64,000 nt of DNA from Pyrrhosoma nymphula (taxonomy: Eukaryota; Arthropoda; Insecta; Odonata; Coenagrionidae), in assembly GCA_963573305.1 (NCBI GenBank), contig OY754338.1, positions 15,064,192-15,128,191 on the forward strand, in the 5' to 3' direction. This document shows positions 36,283 to 49,148 of this stretch, piece after piece. A program made the position numbers and the translations under genes. Each line of letters opens with the position of its first letter. The first letter of the stretch is position 1. The notes under the pieces are model-generated. The model was given only the letters and a program-made list of their open reading frames with translations, ran no database searches and had not been told where the DNA came from.

Positions 36283-38536
36283 TAAAAAAAAATAATAAAT
36301 ATTTTCAAAACGCCTTTTAAGATTAGATAATCTTCAAAGTTATTGAAGAAATAGTTAAATAGTTTAATTTTGGCAAGTCTCGTAATGGTATGCTGGGTTA
36401 CTGTCATCAACTTAAAATGCCACCGTAGTTAGAAAAGTTACAAGCTTTTTCCAAATAAACTTACGGTGATAGTGCGCTTAGGGTCTCAGACATTATTAAC
36501 GTCCCCAGAATTATCTACACATATATAATTGGTCTTCCATTAAACAGTCGCCTAAAACTTTTTTAATTACCGTATTCAGCTCTCGAATTTACAGCTACTA
36601 AAATCAGTTTACATATTCTCTATGGACGAGAAAATATTTATTTATCATTTTCCAACCACCCAAAAAACAGCTGTTGGGGGCCGATTAAGGGAATGGAGTA
36701 ACAACCACAAATGGAATGCTAATACATCGAATATATGAACTTTGGAATATTTAATACCTGCCAATTTAGGTAGTTGGTCTCAAATCAAGGAGTAGTACGG
36801 GAATATTTCAAACAATAATTCAAAATATGCATATATTTTAAAAAAATACAAGGAAACAGATGAACCAGAAATACTATTGATTTTTAGAAATCCAATAAAG
36901 TGTATTATATTGAATTAATATATAGTTCTATTGCTCCACTATGTTCCGTGACAAAAATTTAAATGAAAGTCATATAATGTTTACCTTTTAGTAGATATTA
37001 TTTTAATTCCCTAAATTCAAGAATTTATTTTATTTACAATCTTGATGCATTACATCGCGATACATTACCACGTGAATAATTATTCCGCCCATTCCTTACA
37101 TTTTAACGCCTAAAAATGACTAGCGGTAAATATCGTCTTGATGTAGTTAATCAATATCTCGAAAATATGTTTGTAGCCCGGCTTAGTGATTTACTAGAGA
37201 CAAATGGCACAAATTAAAACTTTAATTTCAGGACATCATGTGCACATCTTTTGAATTTTTGAATACCTACTTATTTCAAACTTCTTTAACAACGGTTTTT
37301 CATCTGCATCCATATGCATTATACCATCTTAAAGGAAAACATTGAACAATATTCATTTGCAAATTAAATTGTGTAACGACTACATATTGCCATTCCGAGT
37401 TAGTATTTATACAAGGTACTGGGCAAAAGACAGTATTAAATAAATGGTCAACCTTGAAAAGTAAATTGGAATAAAAACTACTTAACTCATTCAAACATGC
37501 GATACGTTGTTTCATAGAATTTATGACGAATAAAAGTTTGGTATTAATATGACTTGCAAAGAGAAATTTATTGTCCTAATACCACAGAAAATTTAGAAAG
37601 AATATTATAGCATACTTAGAAGTATTTGAATGACGCTTTATGTCTACTCGTGCTGTCGATCACTAACCCCATAACTTTCGTCAAAACAGACCCAAATAAT
37701 CAATGCTTTAAAGCGTGAAAAAATAACACTTATAACAATAGAAATTATAGTGTAATTATTTTATAACACAAGGACAATGTTTTTGGTGATTTAGGAAGAT
37801 CATATTTGATCATTTGATCGTGATTCCACGCAACTGGAAATAATACCACAATTCCGTACCCATCTTGAACGTAAGTCGTCATTTCCCGGAGGAAACCGGT
37901 AAAATCGAATCCCAGGGGATTTCCGACGCGTAGATGTACATTTACCATAAAAGCATTTATTTCCAGTCATCTCGGTTCCAATGCTCCTACCAGAATGTTA
38001 TTATTATTATTATTTCAAGCCAAACTGCTAGTATATAAGTTCGTCGGCTTGAAAAATGTCTGGCATTGTTGTACGAGGCATGCTCAAAAATAACATTAGC
38101 ATCCGCACGTAAACATTTTCGCATATCCCCGAAAAATCAATATATTATCAGTAATGAGACATTGCTTACTATTTCTTATCGCTTTTTGATATTCCTTTGT
38201 TATAACCACCTGTTGCCACAAGTTCTGTGTTCTTTCACTTCCCATTCGTATTCATACTCAAAGAAATAAAACGCTGAAAGAAATTACTCTCTGAGTCAAC
38301 TGTTTACCGATGAATCATGGCAACGACAAAACAGTTGATACTCGTGAAAAAGCACACAGCCAGCCATCGTCAATGCACCTCTGTGTATTGATGCGTGATT
38401 GATGCAAACTCACGGAGTGCCACCAGCGCCTCCAAGCGTTCTCTTCTATAAGCCTTAATTCTTCCTCCTCGAGGGTAATGCTACCTGAGAAATTCTTCCA
38501 AAAGCTCTCAAAAATTGATATCCAGTTTCTATCATT
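36283..38536. other. No gene seen; possible 5' part of the P-like element
   Basis: I searched the minus strand for a THAP start (Cys-x2-4-Cys near a Met) and did not find one. No other gene is evident. A short (TTA)n tract lies at about 37998-38014. Confidence 0.35.
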
Positions 38537-38577
38537 GCGTTGCCACTCTATATATACTTACTCTATGGTATTACCGA
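38537..38577 (-). repeat. 36-bp repeat, right copy (inverted)
   Basis: 'cgttgccactctatata' followed by 'tacttactctatggtatta' is the inverted partner of 32127-32162. It runs directly into family A copy 3, whose TTAA begins at 38578. Confidence 0.5.
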
Positions 38578-39144
38578 TTAAGGTGGTTCCACCGGAAAAT
38601 GACTTAAATGTCATTTTATTCATATTTTGTCTACTTGTAGAAAAAGTTGTCCTCTATCTGATATGAAAAACAAAATAATACCTTCCCACGCTATTTTATT
38701 CTATAATTGAACTTGAAATTACATGGTGTTCAATGGGGGAATGAGAGAAACACGGGGAATAAAATAGTATTTTTCCATAAAATATAAATGCCATTTTTGC
38801 GGAAAACTATTTATAAGAAGGAAATAATCCAGAGAAATTGAATAAAAATAAAATACAGGCATCTTAACACCTTATTTGTCTAGTTATTGAAGAATTAATG
38901 CCGTAATTGAAGTCAAAATGCGGTAATTCGTAGGAAATGGCGCTGCAGTCGGTTCCTATGGCTGAAAAAAGTACTCATTTAAAATACATTCGTGGAATAA
39001 TAATCTGCATATTTTCTACTTTACTTTTGGGTTTCTGTAGGTAACGCATTGCATCAGTGAAAGCAGGATTTTTTGGACAAAATATAAAAAATGTGGAATT
39101 TATTATTTGTTTTGACTCACACAGTCGCGGCGGAACTTCCTTAA
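38578..39144 (-). mobile_element. TTAA-bounded MITE, family A, copy 3
   Basis: 567 bp, starting TTAAGGTGGTTCCACCGG and ending CGGCGGAACTTCCTTAA, inverted relative to copies 1 and 2. TTAA is intact at both edges. Confidence 0.85.
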
Positions 39145-39827
39145 AGAAACTCCTGATTGACAAATTTCTTAAATCTATTAGGCTACGGTGTAAGGGTTCC
39201 AAGAGATATGGTTCATCACATCAGCATGTTCAACCATCAATCAGCCTTGCAATTAAAATCTCATGCGCCTAAAAAAATATATCTGTTGCATGAACTAAAC
39301 TATCATAAATCGCGCAAAATAAACGAAACAATATCGGTTTTTTATGGTCTTATCTGGAAGCTTTTAGTAACATTAGTTATACTGACGACGTATTAGAGTG
39401 ATTTTAATTAAAGTATTTTGTAGAAATTGCTATTGTCGACATTTTTACAACTCAGTACTCAACGTAATGTATTCCGGAATTGTCGGTGGCCAGACATTTC
39501 GATACATTTTTAATTTAAAAATACTTGAATCATCTTATAATAAATATACATAATTGGTATAAAGCAATTAGACTTGAGCAATCACAGCTATTCCGACTCC
39601 TTAACAGACTTGTGCGGAATAAGGAATTTCAAAATAATAATGTTCTGCGATTGATTGTCCGGCCTTTTAAACCAATCACGTGAATCTTCTCGAAATTCCG
39701 GTGAAAAATTACCCACAGTAGTAGTTTGTAACTTTTCGAAATAAAAACACATAATATAAAAATGAGTGTTAATTTTAAAACTTTCACTCCATTAATATTT
39801 CTCAATATTCTGACATCAATGCAATAG
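39145..39827. other. No gene seen
   Basis: No recognised feature. Confidence 0.4.
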
Positions 39828-40559
39828 TTAAGGAGTTTCGGTGGTTTCACTCAACTTGAGATAATTCGACGAAACTTGCTGGAAAGATTACTTATGTTGT
39901 CTTCTTAAATCTACCTGATTTTTTTCAGAATTGAATGATTTCAGGCTTTCCCGGCGAAGATTTATATCAGGGATCTTTCGGGGTTTGCACCGGGTAGTTA
40001 GGTCCATGGCGGCCAACGTTTCGATGCTCGAGTCGAGCATCGAAACGTTGGCCGCCATAGACCTAACTACCCGGTGCAAACCCCGAAAGATCCCTGATTT
40101 TTTATTCAGAATTATTCACCGCAGATTACTTAAGATATTTGATCGAGAAGTGGATAAAAAATTACATGGGTTCTTACGGGAACACAAGGTACGAGTAGCT
40201 TAATTCATCAAAAAGAATATTTTTCTAGTTAAGAATAAGAAAAACAAAAATAATAAAATAAAGTATATCGAATGATTTTCATACATTATTCTATTGATGA
40301 TTTAAATTATTTTTGTTTTTCTTATTCTTAACTAGAAAACGTTCTTTTCGATATGAATAAAGCTAGTCGCACCTCGCGTTCCCATGAGAACACATATGTA
40401 ATTTTACATGCCCACTTCCACATCAAATATATCCTAAGAAATCTACGGTAAATAATTTTGAAAAAATTCAGGTAGTTTTCGGGAAAACATAATAAATGCT
40501 TCCTAGCAAGTACCGTCGAATTCCCTTCAGTTAAGAGTGAAACCACCGAACGTCTTTAA
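39828..40559. mobile_element. Long-hairpin TTAA MITE, family C, copy 2 (interrupted)
   Basis: It starts TTAAGGAGTTTCGGTGG and ends ccgaacgtctTTAA (approximate). It is colinear with copies 1 and 3 except for a 172-bp insertion in the left arm at 39933-40104. Without the insertion it is about 550 bp, like the others. The short open frames on both strands here come from the inverted repeat and the nested palindrome. Confidence 0.85.
39924..40113. mobile_element. Nested 172-bp insertion with 131-bp palindrome (P4)
   Basis: The 9-bp sequence TTCAGAATT occurs at 39924-39932 and again at 40105-40113, a target duplication confirmed by the uninterrupted family C copy at 53.9 kb. The insert carries a palindrome with 65-bp arms (39967-40031 and 40033-40097), a one-base centre and a single mismatch. 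It includes gcatcGAAACgttggcc, the GAAAC context of Penelope 3' motifs, on each arm. A 34-bp non-palindromic lead (39933-39966) contains 'tttcaggctttcccggcg'. There is no coding capacity. Confidence 0.8.
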
Positions 40560-42748
40560 ACCAGCAACCTCTTTTTTTTACTGGAATCAAATTTTCCTCA
40601 ACATGTTTTCGCTACAGCAATACTCATCTACATGGAATTATTCAAGCTACGAAAATCAAATACCTGCGAATATTTTCAGATGTCATCATTATTGTCGGCA
40701 CTTAGTCCCTGGTTGACTCTTGAAAATATTGGTTTAGATGTAGGTGACCCCAAAACTTGTCTTCCTCCAACCTGATATTAGGTAAACATTTAAATCTGAT
40801 CTGGCTGCACAAAATGTCTCTTCAGTAACTTATAATTAGCTGCTACTTCTGCAGTTTTAAGGCAATGAATGGGCAAAGAGGTATCACGGATGACGGCACA
40901 GGAATCGAATAATACCTAGGTCACCCAATTTTTACATTGACAATAATGACTCGTTTTCTGACGATTGGACTTAGTTCCGTCAAATACGGTGGACACTGCG
41001 TTTTTGCAAAGTCGCGTTTTGCAATGAGAGGTCCTATCAAAGCAATCCTCACCGAAATTAGCTGAACATATCCTGAAGGAGAAGGAGTTGGATACCAGTT
41101 TTATATCCTAATGGCTATCATCTATGTCTTCCTTCGACTCTCATTCAAAGGAAATATAGCAAATAAAAATTAATTATATTCTTGAATTCTAAAACTATTC
41201 ACTTATTTCTTCAAAGAGATAGTGAACCTATGTAAAAAATCCGAAAACATATTCTCGGATAAGAAATTAAGACGACAAATGAAATACAACTCGCTTATCT
41301 TTGAAACTTAATTTATTTGGCATCTTCTTATTTTAGTTGCCATATGCTTCCTGATGATGGCCGTTTTTGGCAGCCAAAGACACAATATTTAGGCAGCGTC
41401 AAGTTAGTCCCACAGTGTCAATATTTTACCATGTGTACAGCCTTGCTTTCATGGGGCACAGTATTTGTCACGGCATTGGTACTTACATATTGTTCACCAA
41501 AGTTGGTTACTGTTGCGAAATTAAGGCCCAAAGCACTTGTATTATCACTTTAAAAAAACGCCAAGAACAGATGCATCCCCATGGGAACGATCAATGTTTT
41601 GATAGTTCAACATGGCTGGATGCGCAAAACCGAGGGAAACTTAAAGTCTTAAATTTTCGCCGCTTGAGGGAGCCCTTACGTCACCACCACTGTGAGGTAC
41701 GCCCCTAACAAAATGAGATCTCAAGTGATAAAAGACGCTCACTTATAAGTTCTTTAAGGCTCTGACACAATCAACGTTAACGTGTGACGGGAACCGTTAA
41801 CGTGATTACGTGAGACGGAAACTTTCACCCTACGGACACATTCGACATTACGGCGCACCTCCCGGGAAAATTGACTGTCGTAAGCGCAACGGCGAATTCA
41901 TGCAATAGTATGTGTAAACATAGGTGAAGATTGCATTTTAATAAAAAAAACTTAAGTTGATTAGTTTACATAATATAGCTGCTTTCAGTGAAATGGACGA
42001 AGACAAAGTGTTATATTTTGGACTCCTGCTAGTCACGGCCTCTGACATGAAATGCTCAGTTTACATTTAAACACATTGTTTGTTTATGATTTAAAATTAA
42101 AAGAAAAGTCTTTCAGACTAAACCGTAATGAGACAAGAACACCTCCACGGAGACTTTGTGAATAAACTACAAAGAAGAAACATTTATTTGCTGACAGGGG
42201 ACATGTATGTTGCTTTTAATCGTGCAATTTATAAATAATCTCTTTTTATGAAGAATAAATCATTTTGAGGAGGTGGGAATGGTTGAAAATGGGAAAGTTT
42301 CGCTCTAGTTTACTAGTAGATATTATTAAGTACTATTTAACAATATACTTATCATGTCACGTCGTTGGTTTACACATTGAGACATAAAAATACAGAACAC
42401 AAGTTTCCCTACTAAAAATGACAAATGCAATATGCAATATTCAGCCTTGAAGGTACAAGGGGAGACTGCGTACGTTGATCAGCCTTTTTTTCTGGCGTCA
42501 TTTTTGTGTGATGCAGGAAGATGAAATTGCTACGCTAATGTGCCGTGGTATTTCCTGAATTCTCCCTACAGTTATGTTCCATTCCTTACTATTTTGAATA
42601 CGATTATCACCCCTAAAGGCTGCACACCACTTCCTGCTAGAGTAAGCAATAAATAAGCAGATATTGATTTTTGTCGACAACATTGTTTTTTTTATATTAT
42701 AAATACATAAGTACTGAAGTTACTAGAAGGATTAAACCAAGTCTGTTA
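40560..42748. other. No gene seen
   Basis: Over 2 kb without a supportable gene. The overlapping frames at 41317-41708 (78 and 113 codons) show no domain. Confidence 0.4.
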
Positions 42749-43333
42749 TTAAGGTAGTTTGAGAGCGAAAAATCACTTCACCTGGAATTTGATGAATTTG
42801 ACCTCATTTTAAAGGAAAAATACTCTCATCTTTCCAATGAGATAAAAATATCAACCCCTTGCCAAACTACTTTTCGAGCTATTTGCCTGTAACTACAAGC
42901 TGTTTTACATGGGATAGATTATGGCTGTGCGCTCCAGAGGGAGAATATTTAAGCAATTAGGAATTTATAACACCTAGATTTCGTCAAAAAACTAACGGTG
43001 TGTAGATTGCACGTTTTCTCAACTATTTATAAAAAAATAATGTGTTATAATCAACACAGTAATATTTACAGAATCGCAAAAAAACCCTGCTGTTTTTTAA
43101 GGGTTTTCAGCCGTACGGCGGGAAAAAATGAGTCAAGATAGAGACTTATGTAGCTTTATTTATTTAATTACTGAGAATTTTGGGCATATACTCGTATAAC
43201 TATATTTTGCGCCGTTTATACTACTATATTTATACCATACTTTTTACAGGCGTTGAAATAAAAAAATAAAATTTTAAAATGGTATCCACTATCCATTATG
43301 ACTAGGGAACTATCTCGTTCAAACCACCTTATT
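42749..43333 (-). mobile_element. TTAA-bounded MITE, family B, copy 3
   Basis: The inverted full-length match to copy 1 starts TTAAGGTAGTTTGAGAGCG and ends 'cgttcaaaccaccttat', with the final TTAA degraded. It has all family landmarks, including cagccgtacggcg. Confidence 0.85.
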
Positions 43334-43715
43334 TAACTAACCCTTAACTTCGTTTTTCTCGCAGTTTTTTATATTCCAAGATTATTTAAAGTAGTTTCCT
43401 ATTCGTACCTTGGCAATTCTAATTCCGAATGTAATTGTTCGCTGCATTCACATCTTCAAAATTATGAAAATGTAGGTAAAAAGATGCAGCTGGAGTTGTT
43501 GTGCGTTAAATTAGAGTTTATACAGGATTGAAAGACCATGAAATAAGCGATCCATCACCTTTCAAGTGAAGCCATCTGCCGTCCAGTTATCCAAACTTGT
43601 CATACGGCACGGAGGAAAGTGAAATTAAAAAAATTGTGTTGAAGTCATTGCACGAAGTTAAATAATTCGGTGTAAAAATCTCTCCTGATCCCATCAAAAT
43701 AAAAGAGAGGAAAAA
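43334..43715. other. No gene seen
   Basis: No recognised feature. Confidence 0.4.
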
Positions 43716-43792
43716 AAACCGCCCCAGAGACTCGAACTAGCGTCCTTATGCTTAGGAATGCAGGACGCTACCGACTACACCAACTCACTTAT
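43716..43792 (-). mobile_element. tRNA-derived SINE head
   Basis: The minus strand has a perfect A box (TGGTGTAGTCG) and a perfect B box (GTTCGAGTC) at tRNA-like spacing, followed by gcggttttttttcc, a Pol III terminator-type T run. The anticodon arm does not fold as in a tRNA, so this is a SINE or a tRNA pseudogene. Confidence 0.6.
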
Positions 43793-46700
43793 TACTAATT
43801 GGGAATGAATACTCAACATTCAAAATGGCGGTCAACGTACGTAGTCTTCGCTTGTCTGACAACATACGTTACTATGTCGCATCAATTAATGATAAACACT
43901 GTACATTGTACAACACGATGTCTGAGCATTCAATAATTGTGAATAACGATCATTTTGAGTACATATTTCACTTCTTGCGATGGAATTAACGACTTTTCCT
44001 TATGGTGTTCAAGTTTTGCAGATGGTTCGTCCTCGCTTGGGATATTTAAAGGTAAACTGTGAACCAAAAAATACCATTTATCTTCTATTCGCGCATCTAT
44101 GGACACCAAGAAACGTGGAACTGACATTTGGTCATAACCGATGGCTGGAGAAGCTGGCGAAATATATTGAAGGTTTCAAATAAAAGCTAAAATATGGACT
44201 GGACGTCCGCCATTTTCTCAATTTGTATCTTCTGACTTCTGTGGTCCTGATTGGTTCTCCGTGTACGGGAAACGTGAAAAGACGGAAGTTGCCCAACATG
44301 TACTCCCGGTATACCAAGGCCTACACCAAGGGTCTGACGGAATTGCGATATCTCGTATGGATTACTACTAGCGCCAATTGTTTCAGGCGCAAATGGAAAA
44401 ATACGTATGCGTGAAAAAGATAAAGATTGTATGTTTTTGCCATAAATCTTTTATTTTTTGTGAATAAATGCAGAAATTATTCCTTTTGATGTAAGACGAT
44501 TTAAAGCGTACATTTAAAATACGCCTGGGACCACACTAGACATCGCCATCGCAACCGTAAGTAAACAAAGAAGACGGCCGTTAAAGTACACTGCGAAAAC
44601 GCCAAGAGAAGGACTGGACGGCAAAATTATCGCTGCAATCTGGTTCCAGAATTTTTCAGGATGCAGAATTGATTATACAATTCATTTTTTTATAGTCCTC
44701 TGAGAAATAAATTGGTAATTTCCTACTTAAATCTGCAAGATATTCAATTAAAGAGTATGCCTGTCGCGCTGATAGTTAGCGCCTGACCGCTAAAGTGCTC
44801 TAGGTGAAATGTATAACCATTGGAGTAATGTGGGTGTCAGACCCTTGGCCTATACAGACAGTATTGATAGACACCGTGTGCATGAAATTATAGACCTAAC
44901 TTGTTCTTTTTTTCAAAAAAGATTTAATAAATTCTGTTCCCCTTGGATGACGTTTAACCCGATGTTTCATTGTTACGTTACCATGCAAAGTCACGTCAAC
45001 CTCCTTCTCAGCAGTAAACTTGATGGTTGTCAAAGTTTCAAATATTTTGAATAAAAAATACCTTGGGCCAAGGGCGTGTGAAATTCACTTTTTAGTGAGT
45101 ATGGGGGGTAGTGTTCATTGTCTTGAATCAACTACTATTTCCCTTGACACTTTAGGGTATCCTGAAAATCTCATTTGCACTTGGATTGTTGGCATGAATC
45201 TCTATAGACAAGAGGACTTAAAAACTTCTTAATGAGGTTGAAGCGTGAATTATGTGCGCGGAGTCGTCCTTTTGTGTATTTCTCTCTCCTGGGAAATGTT
45301 GAGATAAATCTCCAGGATGAAGAGCTTAAAAGGCTATAGAATGGTGGAGAAAAGCATTTCCATCCTGTGAGAAGCTTATTATGGTCTGAGGTATTATCAA
45401 AGGAACCGTTTTCGTATGAATTACTTTCGAGACCACTAAAAGGGTCCGGAAATACTTTGTCGTCGACGTTTCAATTGATGACTCTTTCATTTTCTTACGG
45501 TGGTACCTTATTCAAGGAAGGCATCGGTATATTCGAGCCTCGTTAATAACCAATTATGACGTCTCCACTTCGAAAAATCCACGTCGTTTAAAAAGTAGAT
45601 ATTTGTCGAGGTTGTGATATCACGTCTGCGATATTTTTCGTGGTTGATATTGTGGCACTCATAGAATATGCGACGAACATAGCAAAAGCTACGAGACCTA
45701 TCAAAAGGCTATCACCACGCAATTTGTCCATGTATATTTTATGAAGAGTAATGTGTGTTTTAGGAAATAATTTCCAGGTTGCACTTTTTTACCGATAAAG
45801 CTCTATGATACCACTAATTCCCTATTAATAAGTGTGTTTTCGGAGTAGTAAACTGCAAAACTGATCCACTCAATATGGCCGATTGCGCATTTCAACGGCT
45901 TCAATATTCACATGTGCAATATTACCGTATGATTTCACCATCTGTAATCTAAGCTGGTGACATACCTTTTTGTTTGATTGAAAAAATATAAATCGTTACA
46001 TCAACTATATATGCCTCTTAGAACACTCTTGCCTTTAGAAGTAGTGAAAGTTTCTGAAACGAAATTGATGAATAGGTCGATGATACTCCTTTAACGGTAT
46101 GTTAACAGGAGGGGGGAGTATTGGCTAGCCGCACTCCGCATGTAGCTCCGTTAATGAATTATCTATGAGATTTGTTCGAAAAAAAAAAGAAAATTCGTGT
46201 CGATTGTGTCCGTGAAGGATTGCTTACATATTCATACGAGAAAAAATAATGACAATCGGTTTCCGTTCTCAAAGGGTTTTGCAAAGCTGTCTTGCCCCAG
46301 TTCGCTCGAAGAATAATAAATTCACAGCTAAGTGGTCGAAAAAAAACTGTCGCTCGTCCGTCATTCTTATTATGTTCTCCTCTTCCAAGGAGAGTGCACA
46401 CCTACGAGTCGCTGTCCTCGACGTTCTTAAGATAATACAGGCCCGGAGAAGAAGAAGAAGAAAGTGTTCTTGCATGCAGAAAGAGATATACACAGACGTT
46501 TCGTCAAGATGTCTTTTTTCGCCCCATTCGACCCGTCTGGGGCAAGTACGCCCTCAAGGTGAGGTATGACTTTTCAACTCTTATTTCAGCGAAGAGTGGT
46601 GGATAAGCCTTTATTCTTGGTCTTCCAAGCGTGCTCGAAGGTGAATAGACACTGTTCCTGCATGCAAATAACTTGCCATGCCATACATAGGAGAAGTTTT

Positions 46701-47203
46701 TTTGGCATCCAAGCAAATATGTAGAGGGTGTCCGTGAATGATGAAGAAGGGTGCTTTTCATTCGCATTAATGCGTTACTCACTCCGAAGTTGCTTCCCAT
46801 TCGTTACAGACCCTAGCGCACTACTTCACTACACCCTGCTTCAAATCAGATCGAGAGTTGAGTTGATTGAGAAAGTAGAAGTGTCCAATGAGATGAAATG
46901 ATCTTCGATGATCGTATCCATAATTGTTGTTTTATAGTTGAGTTTCAGTGCAGTCAAAAATGGATACAGGAAAGTTTTTATTTACTCTGTGGTAGAAAGT
47001 TTACTTTTCTCAAGTATGTAGCTCTAAGGAACTATTTATTATATACCAAACATTCGGCCTTAACTATTATGTAATTATCTCCAGAATTGAACCTACCGCT
47101 AGATTATTAAACTTTTTGCCTGCGCCCATATCGTTCGTGTTTTGCTCATATCGTTCGAAGTGCGTTGACGTGTTCCGTTCCACGCATACTTCGACAGGTA
47201 TCA
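43793..47203. other. No gene seen
   Basis: About 3.4 kb with only short frames (longest 106 codons at 46249-46569, no domain, containing an Arg-rich AGA-repeat tract at about 46447-46462). The frames at 43930-44414 overlap on both strands and are not convincing. Confidence 0.4.
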
Positions 47204-47764
47204 TAATGAGGTTCCACCGCGATTGTGTGAGTCAAAACAAATACTAAATTCCACATTTTTTTATATTTTGTCCAAAAAATCCTGCATTCGCTGATGCAAT
47301 GTGTTACCTATAGAAACCCAAAAGTATAAAAAATGCAGATTATTCCACGAATGTATTTTAAATGAGCACTTTTTTCCAGCCATAGGAGCATTTTGCAGCG
47401 CCATTTCCTACGAATTACCGCATTTTGACTTCAATTACGGCATTAATTCTTGAATAACTATTAAAATAGGGTGGTAAGATGCCTATATTACATTTTTATT
47501 CAACTTCTCTGGATTATTTCCGTCACATAAATAGTTTTCGACGAAAATGCCATTTGTATTTTATGGAAAAATACTATTTTATTCCCCGTTTTTCTCTCAT
47601 TCCACCATTGAACACCATGTAATTTCAAGTTCAATTAATAGAATAAAATAGCGTGGAAAGGTATTATTTTGTTGTTCATATCAGATAGAGGAAAACTTTT
47701 TCTACAAGTAGACAGAGTATGAATAAAATGACATTTAATTCAATTTACGGTGGAACCACCTTAA
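47204..47764 (+). mobile_element. TTAA-bounded MITE, family A, copy 2
   Basis: It starts with a degraded edge 'taatgaggttccaccg' and ends ggtggaaccaccTTAA. It is colinear and highly similar to copy 1. Confidence 0.85.
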
Positions 47765-48171
47765 ACGGAAATCTTCCGATAAAATAGTCTATAAGTGTGG
47801 CCCATCCATCCGGACCTTGTCTTCTTAGCATTGTGTGCAATTCGTATGATTTTTCTCCTCTTCTTCTGTTCACCTCCTCCTTTCTTACGCTATGCTTCCA
47901 TTAGATCACCAGCATTTGCCTACGGCACCAAGTTTTTGACATTCTCTATTAACGTTTGTTCCACCATTCCCCAAATTCCAAATTTCTGAGCCGTCAACAG
48001 CAGTAGGTATTTCAAAATTAATAATTCAGGCACAATTCCAAATCGGTATTTCTACTTCCTTTCAACACAGCTGTTTTTTTTCATCGTGAATGCTTTCGCG
48101 AATGCTTCAGCTTTTCTTTGCTTGTTATCCGTTCAACTTCCTTGTATCATGTCAACTTCCTTATCATAACG
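47765..48171. other. No gene seen
   Basis: No recognised feature. Confidence 0.4.
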
Positions 48172-48360
48172 GACTGCCACGATGGAAACACCGGTTCCCA
48201 ATCAGTCACCGAAGTTAATCATGGTTGGGCTCGGCTCGAGTTTGGAGGGGTGATCCTCTAATTCGTCCGAGTGCTGTTGCCCCTGTCTGCGCGTGGCAGA
48301 CAGTAAGTGCGAAATGACCTTAGCCGTCGAAGCAAGTGAAACGAAAATACTACTACTATA
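48172..48360 (+). mobile_element. 5S rRNA-derived SINE (SINE3-like) or 5S pseudogene
   Basis: 48172-48265 aligns with 5S rRNA: 'acaccggttcccaatcagtc' matches the loop A/helix II region, 'accgaagttaa' is the A-box core, 'gggctcgg' the intermediate element, and 'tggaggggtgatcc' the C-box region normally tTGGATGGGTGACC. The rest of 5S is replaced by unrelated sequence ending in an 'actactacta' tail (about 48347-48358). A 5S head with a non-5S body and short-repeat tail is the structure of 5S-derived SINEs. It has several substitutions and is not a functional 5S gene. Confidence 0.7.
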
Positions 48361-48604
48361 CTAGGATTCCAATTTTAAAATTGATTAATGATATCGCATT
48401 ACCAAAGTTACACTTTGAAGTAATTGTGTACAGCCGGTTTATTCTGTATACTAATTTCTATTGTGTACAGTCGGTTGGCAAAAGAGTTTTCACAGATGCA
48501 GCATAATCGCGACGGACGGTGAATGTAACTTCTTTTCTCTCTGGATGACATTCTTTGTCTTAATAATCTATTATTCATGTACTCATGTGGACGATTCATG
48601 TGTT

Positions 48605-49148
48605 TTAAGGTAATTTGAGCGAAAAATCACTTCACCTAGAATTTGATGAATTTGGGCTCATTTTAAAGGAAAAACTCTCATCTTTCCAATGATATCAAAA
48701 TATCCACCCCTTGCCGAACTACTTTTCGTGGAATTTGTCTAAAAATGTAAGATGTTTGTCATGGAATAGATTACGGCTGTACGCTCCAGAGGGAGAATAT
48801 TAAAAAAATAGGAATTGATAACACCTAGATTTCGTCAAAAAACTAACGGTGTGTAGATTGCATGCTTTCTCAACCATTTATAAAAAATAATCTATTACTC
48901 ACCACAGTAAGTTTTACTGAATCGCAAAAAACCTGCCGTTTTGAAGACTTTTTAGCTGTTTGGCGGGAAATAATGAGTCAAGTTAGAGACTTATGTAGCT
49001 TTATTTATTTAATTACTGAGAATTTCGGCTATGTCTCTGCGCCATTAATATTACAATATTTATTTCATACTTCTTACAGACTCTAAAAAAAAAAATTTAA
49101 TATGGTCTCCATTATGACTAGGGAACTATCTCGCTTAAACCACCTTAA
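48605..49148 (-). mobile_element. TTAA-bounded MITE, family B, copy 4
   Basis: It starts TTAAGGTAATTTGAGCG and ends cgcttaaaccaccTTAA, with TTAA at both edges. It is inverted relative to copy 1. Confidence 0.85.

Noticed and set aside
41317..41708. Overlapping 78- and 113-codon frames
   Set aside because: No domain or motif, and overlapping frames on one strand suggest a chance lack of stops.
46249..46569. Arg-rich 106-codon frame
   Set aside because: The Arg run comes from a simple AGA repeat and the opposite strand has equally long frames.
48172..48290. Functional 5S rRNA gene
   Set aside because: Substitutions in the control regions and loss of the 3' third of 5S; the body and tail are SINE-like.
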